A stretch of DNA of 5,042 bases from Nitrosomonas sp. (GTDB taxonomy: Bacteria > Pseudomonadota > Gammaproteobacteria > Burkholderiales > Nitrosomonadaceae). The notes under the pieces were generated by a model. The model did no database searches. It was given only the letters and a program-made list of their open reading frames with translations, and was not told where the DNA came from. This document shows positions 1-5,042 of this stretch, one piece after another. How positions within the stretch are numbered: the first letter of the stretch is position 1; each line of letters begins with the position of its first letter. The position numbers were made by a program, and so were the translations under genes. The DNA lies in NCBI GenBank assembly GCA_021774205.1, contig JAJFJI010000234.1:1-5042 (forward strand), written 5' to 3'.

Positions 1-50
1 GATTCCCCAATATTCTAAAATCAAAGCAACTCAAAAATAAGGGAGATCAC

Positions 51-68
51 GCCTCTTTTTTGTGAGGC
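51..68. repeat. hairpin GCCTC / GAGGC with T-rich loop, possible weak terminator
   Basis: GCCTC (51-55) pairs with GAGGC (64-68) around an 8-base loop, TTTTTTGT on the plus strand. Neither strand has a U-run directly after the stem; the run lies in the loop. A role as terminator for the minus-strand operon is possible but weakly supported. No better terminator is visible between 1 and 1556. Confidence 0.25.
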
Positions 69-95
69 ATTTAACCTAATTTTATGGTTATGAAA

Positions 96-111
96 TAGGA
101 CATTTATCCTA
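96..111. repeat. small dyad TAGGA-CATTTA-TCCTA
   Basis: Five-base arms (96-100 and 107-111) around a 6-base AT-rich loop. No T-run follows. Reported only because it belongs to the cluster of dyads in this AT-rich stretch. Confidence 0.25.
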
Positions 112-147
112 AATGGGCTTTGTTTTGTCATCTCTGGAAGATGATTG

Positions 148-159
148 GACAATTTTGTC
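148..159. repeat. interrupted dyad GACAA-TT-TTGTC
   Basis: Five-base arms flank a 2-base centre. The right arm overlaps the first copy of the TTTTGTCGCTT repeat. The second copy of that repeat has no matching left arm. Short, so chance is a real possibility. Confidence 0.25.
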
Positions 160-292
160 GCTTTTTTCTATTAAGTATTATTAGTGTTTTGCCAATATAT
201 TGTTTTATATAAAAATAAAATGTCTCTATTTGACGACTTTAATATCATATCACGGTATTTTCATAAATAGGGTATTTTTGTCGCTTATTTCT
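153..292 (+). repeat. direct repeat TTTTGTCGCTTWTTTCT, two copies 123 bases apart
   Basis: TTTTGTCGCTTTTTTCT at 153-169 and TTTTGTCGCTTATTTCT at 276-292 match at 16 of 17 positions. The offset is exactly 123 bases, the same as for the AAATGTCTC pair nearby, so the two are probably parts of one duplicated unit. The rest of the unit is poorly conserved. Confidence 0.55.
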
Positions 293-349
293 GTCAATTG
301 GCAGAAACTATTTTATAACCCATTGATTATTTGGTGCGATAAATGTCTC
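218..349 (+). repeat. direct repeat AAATGTCTC, two copies 123 bases apart
   Basis: AAATGTCTC occurs at 218-226 and 341-349, identical over 9 bases with an offset of exactly 123. The second copy forms the left arm of the inverted repeat at 342-363; the first has no such partner arm. Together with the TTTTGTCGCTT pair the order is GTCGC, GTCTC, GTCGC, GTCTC at spacings of 65, 58 and 65 bases. Confidence 0.5.
291..304. repeat. imperfect palindrome CTGTCAATTGGCAG
   Basis: The 14-base sequence reads as its own reverse complement apart from one T-G pair. It is centred on AATT and begins inside the second copy of the TTTTGTCGCTT repeat. It may be an operator-like or transposase-binding dyad, or chance in AT-rich DNA. 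Confidence 0.3.
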
Positions 350-363
350 CTTGCAGAGACATT
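342..363. repeat. perfect inverted repeat, 8-base arms
   Basis: AATGTCTC (342-349) and GAGACATT (356-363) are exact reverse complements around the 6-base loop CTTGCA. No T-run follows on either strand, so it is not a standard intrinsic terminator. It could be a protein-binding dyad or a mobile-element end. Confidence 0.55.
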
Positions 364-495
364 GGCGAAAAATAGGGTGCATGGTAGATCAAAGTCGATA
401 ATTCAGACGGATGAATCCCACTAAGATAAGATAGGTCAACCACCGGGTGAGGTATCGTCAAATCTGGGGTATAGAGAATCAAGCGGCTGCCTGTT

Positions 496-576
496 TTAGC
501 AAGATTCCCGGGGAACAAATGTCTGGATAGCTTCGACTTTGCTGCGGTTCCCGAACACTGTATCCACCGGGGTGAA
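496..576 (-). other. short open tail after the porin remnant, origin uncertain
   Basis: Just beyond the last recognisable porin codons, a different frame reads FTPVDTVFGNRSKVEAIQTF then VPRESC and a TAA at 496-498. It is GC-rich and reads like real protein, with phenylalanine where an outer-membrane porin would normally end. It may be a further frameshifted piece of the porin gene or chance. I do not recognise it, and it is not a gene on its own. Confidence 0.25.
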
Positions 577-584
577 CGAGGACG

Positions 585-1522
585 GAGAAGCTCGGCATCC
601 TCCTTGTCCTTAGGAAAGGGGTCGATGTGCTGCAGATCAGCGCTGACGCGAAACCACGGCGTTACCGTGAAGTTGTAGAATATTTGCAAACCCGATTCTC
701 TTTCGAAGCCGGTTCCAAGGTCTCGCTGTGCGGATCGGTTGAAGTCGCCGCTGATATAGGCAATTTCTCAGCGATCCTGCACGCGGTTGGGGATGAAACT
801 GTTTCCGCCCAAACCAACGAAAAAATGCCCGCCGAGCGGATTGGGATTCCCATCGGAGAGCCCGAACTCGCCGAAGACACCCCATCCTCGGCTCGGGTCC
901 TTCTCGTCATGGTGTAGAAATTGCTGGAACGAGCACGAAGCGTTTCAGTATTTATCCTTGCTCCGGGGATTGTCGCGAAGCTCCGGCCGGTAGCAGCAAC
1001 TGCGGCACATCACGCAGATCGATCCCGTCTTGCGTGGAGACCGCCGCGCAGATTCTGAAACCCCTGTAAGCCCTTAATAGTAAGGGGTATCGTCGTCGAC
1101 AAACTAAATGTCACGCCCTCATCGGAAGGATCTTCGATGACATCCGAATCATGGGCGCTCCGAGGATCGTAGATAAAGAGGCTCACGGTCGCTGGCTCCA
1201 TCTTCATGGTGAGCAAGCCGCCAAGCAAGTAGGGCGGAGTGACGCCACTGAACGGTGCGGCCAGTGCCGTGTTCATGAATGTATTGACGCCTCCACCGTT
1301 GATAAGTGGCGTCTGCGATGCGGTTTCTATCATGTTGAACTTGCCGGCGCTCAGCGTGAAGCCGTTGCCAAACTGCTGGGTCAGGACGATCGATGTTTGA
1401 TAGTCGCTACCAACCAGGCGCGGAAATGCGATCGCGGTGTTCTCAGGGGAGGTTGTGTCGGCACCTTGCGCGTTGGTGTCGTTTGCGTAGACGATCACCT
1501 GGTGTATCTTGACTAGCGACGA
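585..1522 (-). pseudogene. remnant of an OprB-like carbohydrate-selective porin
   Basis: Three reading frames join into one porin-like sequence. Frame one (to about 1040) carries NTAIAFPRLVGSDYQTS, FGNGFTLSAGKFN, GVTPPYLLGGLLT, LFIYDPRSA, GVTFSLSTTIPL and GFQNLRGG, the typical OprB-family (COG3659) order. At 1039 the frame changes and the text continues STQDGIDLRDVPQLLLPAG, then SPEQG. One extra base near 954 shifts it again to KY, a TGA (945-947), then SFQQFLHHDEKDPSRGWGVF, GEFGLSDGNPNPLGGHFF, VGLGGNSFIPNRVQDR, a second TGA (768-770), SGDFNRS, and finally IFYNFTVTPWFRVSADLQ and HIDP. Live homologues are outer-membrane beta-barrels for sugar uptake. The signal peptide and roughly the first quarter are absent, with an in-frame stop at 1523-1525. 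With two frameshifts and two nonsense codons, no full product can form. The true 3' end is unclear past about 585. Family call is from remembered wording, not a search. Confidence 0.85.
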
Positions 1523-1556
1523 TTACGAGGAAAGTCATAGGCAAAAATTCTAACAA

Positions 1557-2567
1557 TTAAGTGCACCTTATGGCTGTATTGCTAACAGTATTTGACAAGC
1601 ATAAACTATTTGCGGCATGGCTGGCGCCCAGCACGAGTTCATCATATCTTTCTGGCGTTACATCAAGTATAAAAGGATCAATCTCAGTGAAATCTATCAA
1701 TAATCCACACTGATATTGTTTGATTAACTCGGCCACATATAGATTATCAACATGCCCAATAACAGGAAGTCCACAAGCAAGGCTCTCTATTAGCTTATTG
1801 GGTGCTGCAAATTTATTATTCTGATTGGTTGCTCGATAACCCACAAGACTAAAGGTAAATTTTTTATAATTACACAATTTTTCTATCAAACAATCATGAT
1901 TAAGTCTACCGAGCCAAGTTATCTTATCAGTGTCTGATCCATTTTCACCGATAACGGTGAGGTAGTAGTCAGGTGATCGCTCGCAAAAGCTAATCCATTC
2001 ATTTAAAAACACTTCCTCCTTGTTATTAATAGTGCCGTAAAAAATAAGATTAATCTTCGCACGGTTAAATAAGCGGGGATATCTGTTATCGCATATGTAT
2101 GGTTTGATCGGTGCATTAGGTAATATACTGGTGGAGTTAAATCTAGGAAATTGGATTTTTGCTCTATGGTGTGTTGGCACTATGAGTTCGACAGAGCTGC
2201 GTTTTACCAAGTATTCTAATAACTGAAGATTAATTGCAATACTCCAGTCATCAAATAATTTATTGGACTCTAATTTCCAATAGACAAGGTTCTTTGACGA
2301 TATCCATGAAAGAATCACGAGTACGGGCAAAGATTGATTATAAATACAGACAATTTTTGTGTATTGTTTCCTAAATGCTTTAGAGAAAGCAGAGGCAATA
2401 AAATTTAACCTTTTGAAATTCTTGTATTCAATAATATCAATCTTACAGTTATTCTGTTGGGCATAAGATATGTAGGCCTTGACGACTGGGGTAAATGCTA
2501 TTTTGCATCCGGCAACGATCAATATACGAACCTCTTTCGCACAAGATTTTTTGGCAGAATTAATCAA
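1557..2567 (-). CDS. GT-B fold glycosyltransferase, GT4-like
   Basis: This 336-residue protein resembles a GT-B glycosyltransferase of the GT4/group 1 kind, which transfers a sugar from a nucleotide donor to a lipid-linked acceptor at the cytoplasmic membrane face. Residues 13-20 (VRILIVAG) form the first N-terminal strand. The C-terminal domain opens with INLIFYGTINNKEE (172-185), continues with YYLTVIGENG (201-210) and ITWLGRL (216-222), and ends in APNKLIESLACGLPVIG (255-271), the nucleotide-binding block. The second glutamate of the classical E-x7-E pair is E261; the first position is phenylalanine 253. The start is TTG, 6 bases after AAAAGG, and is the first possible start after the methyltransferase amber stop. 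No other methionine occurs in the product. The final ~25 residues look unlike a usual family C-terminus and may have been altered at the adjacent joint. Codon use is more AT-rich than in wecB or the flippase. Donor and acceptor are unknown. Confidence 0.82.
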   Translation of the reverse strand: MINSAKKSCAKEVRILIVAGCKIAFTPVVKAYISYAQQNNCKIDIIEYKNFKRLNFIASAFSKAFRKQYTKIVCIYNQSLPVLVILSWISSKNLVYWKLESNKLFDDWSIAINLQLLEYLVKRSSVELIVPTHHRAKIQFPRFNSTSILPNAPIKPYICDNRYPRLFNRAKINLIFYGTINNKEEVFLNEWISFCERSPDYYLTVIGENGSDTDKITWLGRLNHDCLIEKLCNYKKFTFSLVGYRATNQNNKFAAPNKLIESLACGLPVIGHVDNLYVAELIKQYQCGLLIDFTEIDPFILDVTPERYDELVLGASHAANSLCLSNTVSNTAIRCT

Positions 2568-2570
2568 TTT

Positions 2571-3416
2571 CTACCTTTTGACAAAAATTCCTGCGTATAC
2601 GGTTAGAATCAGTAAGTCAGTGGGACCAACCAAAACTAGTTTTCCACGTAGACAGCCCTTCAAGAACCTCTCTAGAACGTAATAAGGCGACCACTTTCTC
2701 ATGCAGTAAGGGCTATTCATAGTGGTTAGCATATTCGATGGATGTACTGCACGTTCAGTCAATTTTTTTGTAAAATGAACATCTAAAATACTTTGAAGAT
2801 GTTCAAACTCGTCAATACCTAATTCATAATTACCTTGAAGATCAATATCCACGGTGAGAATGAGCTGCCCATCAGGCTTTAGTACCCGCACCATTTCGTC
2901 GATAACAGACGCGAAGTTTGGTATATGCTCAATGACACTAACGCAATAAACAATATCTTGACTTTCTGGTTCTACGGGGATTCGTCCATTCTCAATAAGC
3001 TTTCCATCAATAGTTCCCGGTGCAAACTGCACGGACTTTGCCGCTACTGGAACATCCACTGCAACAACAGGATCAATATCCGCACAAATAACGTCGCAAC
3101 CAAGTTGCGCCACAGCAAAAGGGAAAAAAGTTACCCCGCTTCCAAAATCAGTTATCTGTAATTTTTCGCCAATTTTCTGATCTCTAATTTTTTTGATGTG
3201 ATGATATACATACGGGTATTCCCAAAGACGGCTCCACGTATGCAATGGATCTCTTGGCCACTGATAATTATTACTTCTAAATTCGCCTTCATACTTCAAA
3301 AAGTCTGTTTGTTTTTTTTTCAGACGGTCAAATAGAACGCTCCAACCTTCTTTTTCAACATCTGTTCTCGCAGCAAAACCCGAAAAATCGAATAATGATA
3401 AATTAAAACTACTCAT
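2571..3416 (-). CDS. class I SAM-dependent methyltransferase
   Basis: This 281-residue soluble protein has a Rossmann-type methyltransferase core at about 87-190. Motif I is ITDFGSGVTFFPF (88-100), the SAM-binding glycine loop. The acidic end of strand 2 is ICADIDP (110-116), which should bind the ribose hydroxyls. The Methyltransf_11-like block runs through QDIVYCVSVIEHI (153-165), and VRVLKPDGQLILTVD (176-190) is the usual strand 5 segment. The N-terminal 85 residues, rich in W, Y and K, and the C-terminal 90 residues are not recognised and probably hold the acceptor site. Between a flippase and a glycosyltransferase, the likely role is O- or N-methylation of a sugar or capping of a polysaccharide chain; that role is inference. 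The ATG follows the flippase stop by one codon (TAA TAC ATG), with a weak GAG about 8 bases upstream. The TAG stop is followed by the next gene in the same frame. Confidence 0.88.
   Translation of the reverse strand: MSSFNLSLFDFSGFAARTDVEKEGWSVLFDRLKKKQTDFLKYEGEFRSNNYQWPRDPLHTWSRLWEYPYVYHHIKKIRDQKIGEKLQITDFGSGVTFFPFAVAQLGCDVICADIDPVVAVDVPVAAKSVQFAPGTIDGKLIENGRIPVEPESQDIVYCVSVIEHIPNFASVIDEMVRVLKPDGQLILTVDIDLQGNYELGIDEFEHLQSILDVHFTKKLTERAVHPSNMLTTMNSPYCMRKWSPYYVLERFLKGCLRGKLVLVGPTDLLILTVYAGIFVKR
2574..2579 (-). promoter_or_regulatory. Shine-Dalgarno site deciding the TTG start of the glycosyltransferase
   Basis: AAAAGG, read on the minus strand, overlaps the last codons of the methyltransferase and lies 6 bases before the TTG at 2567. 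Spacing and composition are right for a ribosome-binding site. It is the main evidence that the glycosyltransferase is translated separately rather than by read-through of the amber stop at 2571-2573. Confidence 0.6.
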
Positions 3417-3419
3417 GTA

Positions 3420-4739
3420 TTAGCTCGAAATTGTAAAGTTAATGTAACGATTTGCATACCAGAATGTCCAGATAGCGTGAAATATATAGCTTACGCACAA
3501 TGCAAGCATGATACCTGTAGCACCTTCATTGATCAGAAAATAGGCCAATCCAACATATACAACAGCCCATCCCGCATTCATTAACGCAGCAAGCCACATA
3601 CGGGAGGAAGCAGCTAAAAGGTGTCCAACAGGAGATTGTACTGCAAGTAAAGCTGCTGTTATAGCCGCTAGAACTAGCGGGATATAATCATGCATAAAAC
3701 TAATACCATACAGACTCATAATATGAGGACTGAGAATACCGATAATTATTGCCATCGGTACTGCGAGGATAGCATTTGCACCCATTGCGTATAACAAGAT
3801 TCCTCGTGAGCTTCCATAGTCACTTTTCGTGATATGGTCAGTCAGGATAGGCAGCACAACCCGCGCTGCTGTGACTGGCACAAACATAATAACATTGAGC
3901 CATTGCATGGCTATACCCAGTACGGCTAACTCGGCGTAACCATTCGGCGTGTTCGCTAGGAGTGCCTGTACAGACCAGTGGGCCGGGGCAACCAGCGCGC
4001 CCGAAAGTAGTGCAGGGAATGCAAAGTTCCAAAGAACGTGCCATTCTCTCAAACAACCTTTTGCACGACGATGAATCATGTGCTTTTTTAACTCCCGCAC
4101 CATTTGATAACGGCTAATGCTTGCTTGTAGAAATGAGTTGATTACCAGTGCCACTGCAGTACCTTGTAATCCGAAGTATTTTGCTGCCAGCAACATGACC
4201 GGGAAACCCGCAATGACGCCAATGACTGTGCCAATGGCAAGAGCACGCATCGATTCAAACCCAATAAGCACACTTTTTTGGTAACTGTCTAAAGCCGTAA
4301 ACAATACCGCACCAGCTGAGATGGCTAATGGCACGTTTAAACCCGGCGCATTCAGCATGTACGTTGCCATCCAACTTGAGACCAACACCAAACCAATCGA
4401 TGCAAGCAACCCAAATCCAAGTATGGCTCGTTCCGCCAAGATAAGAATGTGGCCAAGCCTAGCGGTGTCGCGCACCCTTAATGCTGCCGTATAACGAATT
4501 GATGCTAAGCCGATGCCAAAGCCTGCAAATACCCCTACCATGCTTAATGTGGTTTGAATGACGATGAACTGGCCATAAGTTTCCTTGCTTAGCAGTCGGG
4601 CTACGAGAATCAACATGATCAGTGTGATGCCGCTTGATACAATGGAACCAATGACGCTCCAGGCAGCACCACCTAAGAATCGTCTTGCTAATTGCGAGCG
4701 CATAAGCTTGGCGCGCACATTGATGAGCGCATTAATCAT
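3420..4739 (-). CDS. Wzx-like polysaccharide flippase (MOP superfamily)
   Basis: This 439-residue, strongly hydrophobic protein fits the PST/Wzx branch of the MOP exporter superfamily, which moves undecaprenyl-linked repeat units from the cytoplasmic to the periplasmic face of the inner membrane. Characteristic wording lies in the N-terminal block: a glycine-rich first helix near 22-48, then ARLLSKETYGQF (47-58) and a second helix ending GFGIGLASIRYTA (73-85). I count about 12 membrane segments, near 22-48, 55-80, 98-122, 135-155, 164-185, 190-206, 237-255, 270-290, 313-338, 352-375, 381-402 and 405-427. A basic cytoplasmic loop lies at 217-231. Length is normal for the family. The ATG is chosen because it follows the wecB stop by 2 bases and gives a complete first helix; no strong Shine-Dalgarno is seen, so translational coupling to wecB is likely. 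Substrate cannot be read from sequence. An O-antigen, capsule or exopolysaccharide repeat are all possible. Confidence 0.9.
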   Translation of the reverse strand: MINALINVRAKLMRSQLARRFLGGAAWSVIGSIVSSGITLIMLILVARLLSKETYGQFIVIQTTLSMVGVFAGFGIGLASIRYTAALRVRDTARLGHILILAERAILGFGLLASIGLVLVSSWMATYMLNAPGLNVPLAISAGAVLFTALDSYQKSVLIGFESMRALAIGTVIGVIAGFPVMLLAAKYFGLQGTAVALVINSFLQASISRYQMVRELKKHMIHRRAKGCLREWHVLWNFAFPALLSGALVAPAHWSVQALLANTPNGYAELAVLGIAMQWLNVIMFVPVTAARVVLPILTDHITKSDYGSSRGILLYAMGANAILAVPMAIIIGILSPHIMSLYGISFMHDYIPLVLAAITAALLAVQSPVGHLLAASSRMWLAALMNAGWAVVYVGLAYFLINEGATGIMLALCVSYIFHAIWTFWYANRYINFTISS

Positions 4740-4741
4740 GG

Positions 4742-5042
4742 TTAACTTACGGTAATTGCAGCGATGCGCTTTGCAGCCTGGCCATCCCCATAGGGGTTGG
4801 TTGCGGTTGCCATGCGTTGGTATTTTTTCGGGTCGTCGAGTAGTGCGTTTACTTCAGATACAATCAACCACTCATCGGTTCCGACCAGCTTGGTCGTTCC
4901 CGCATCAACCCCCTCTGGGCGTTCTGTTGTGTCGCGCATCACCAAAACCGGTTTGCCAAGGCTAGGCGCTTCTTCCTGAATGCCACCGGAATCCGTCAGG
5001 ACTAGATAGGCGCGGCTCATCAAGTAAACAAAGGACAGATAA
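4742..5042 (-). CDS. wecB: UDP-N-acetylglucosamine 2-epimerase (non-hydrolysing), C-terminal part
   Basis: This is the C-terminal ~99 residues of a WecB-type enzyme; the frame stays open to the window edge, so the start lies outside. The family interconverts UDP-GlcNAc and UDP-ManNAc in the cytoplasm, supplying ManNAc or ManNAcA for O-antigen, capsule or common-antigen synthesis. The visible part begins YLSFVYLMSRAYLVLTDSGG, followed by IQEEAPSLGKPVLVMRDTTE and RPEG, then AGTTKLVGTD and the near-terminal NPYGDGQAAKRI. The DSGGxQEE segment contacts the UDP moiety in known structures, and the block is nearly word for word like Escherichia coli WecB from memory. E. coli WecB is about 376 residues, so roughly three quarters is missing here. 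The TTG at 5023 is internal, not a start. The stop lies 2 bases before the flippase ATG, so this gene precedes it in the same operon. Family assignment is secure; the product sugar used by this cluster is inferred. Confidence 0.95.
   Translation of the reverse strand, partial: YLSFVYLMSRAYLVLTDSGGIQEEAPSLGKPVLVMRDTTERPEGVDAGTTKLVGTDEWLIVSEVNALLDDPKKYQRMATATNPYGDGQAAKRIAAITVS

Larger units (their letters stand above)
1..495. other. AT-rich non-coding stretch with repeats and dyads
   Basis: No convincing gene is found on either strand. The longest open frame here (200-424, plus strand, TTG start) has no ribosome-binding site and no recognisable composition. The stretch contains poly-T and poly-A runs, a motif pair repeating at 123 bases, and several small inverted repeats, listed separately. 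Composition changes to GC-rich near 440-500, where the porin remnant begins. No tRNA, promoter or CRISPR pattern was seen. Confidence 0.6.

Noticed and set aside
200..424. Plus-strand open frame of 74 codons in the AT-rich stretch
   Set aside because: TTG start without a Shine-Dalgarno, low-complexity composition, overlaps the repeats and dyads, and no recognisable domain.
1..495. CRISPR array or complete insertion sequence
   Set aside because: The repeats are too few, too short and unevenly conserved for CRISPR, and no transposase fragment or matched terminal inverted repeats with target duplications were found.
768..947. UGA read as tryptophan or selenocysteine in the porin
   Set aside because: Both TGA codons fall at family tryptophans, but the gene also has two frameshifts and no N-terminus, and neighbouring tryptophans use TGG. 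Decay explains all of it.
627..993. Overlapping plus-strand and minus-strand open frames over the 3' half of the porin
   Set aside because: Only the frame that gives the FGEFGLSDGNPNP and FYNFTVTPWFRV blocks carries family text; the others are shadows.
1151..1516. Plus-strand open frame of 121 codons opposite the porin remnant
   Set aside because: It is the antisense of the porin frame in GC-rich DNA. The minus-strand reading gives clear porin blocks and this one gives none.
1499..1560. Intrinsic terminator after the glycosyltransferase
   Set aside because: No GC-rich stem followed by a T-run was found on the minus strand between the stop and the porin remnant.
3838..4056. Minus-strand open frame of 72 codons inside the flippase
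   Set aside because: Out-of-frame shadow of a strongly supported membrane protein.

Overview
The window looks like the 3' end of a surface-polysaccharide gene cluster from a Gram-negative bacterium, abutting a decayed outer-membrane porin gene and an AT-rich non-coding stretch. WecB and Wzx homologues and an OprB-type carbohydrate porin remnant fit a proteobacterium (beta- or gammaproteobacterium is my guess from the wording of the WecB tail). The sequence does not fix a genus.

All recognisable coding sequence is on the minus strand and reads from right to left. At the right edge (4742-5042) is the C-terminal quarter of wecB, UDP-N-acetylglucosamine 2-epimerase; its start lies outside the window. 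Next come a polytopic Wzx-type flippase (3420-4739), a class I SAM-dependent methyltransferase (2571-3416) and a GT-B-type glycosyltransferase (1557-2567). The gaps between these four genes are only 2, 3 and 3 bases, so they are almost certainly one transcript. Together they suggest a pathway that makes UDP-ManNAc (WecB), assembles and modifies a lipid-linked sugar repeat (glycosyltransferase, methyltransferase) and flips it across the inner membrane (Wzx).

Downstream, 585-1522 holds a GC-rich remnant of an OprB-like carbohydrate-selective porin on the same strand. It lacks its N-terminus and carries two frameshifts and two TGA codons where the family has tryptophan. It starts about 35 bases after the glycosyltransferase stop, so the operon border is a recombination or deletion joint. 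No terminator is visible at that joint.

Positions 1 to about 495 hold no convincing gene. The stretch is AT-rich and contains several short dyads. It also has two different motifs that each recur at exactly 123 bases, which suggests a degenerate tandem duplication or a set of protein-binding sites. Base composition falls stepwise along the operon: sampled 60-base lines give about 52% GC at the wecB/wzx end, about 33% in the glycosyltransferase and about 65% in the porin remnant. This points to a mosaic locus.

I found no complete new system. The points most worth checking are the glycosyltransferase that has no methionine codon and is separated from the methyltransferase by one in-frame amber codon, the porin joint, and the 123-base repeat.
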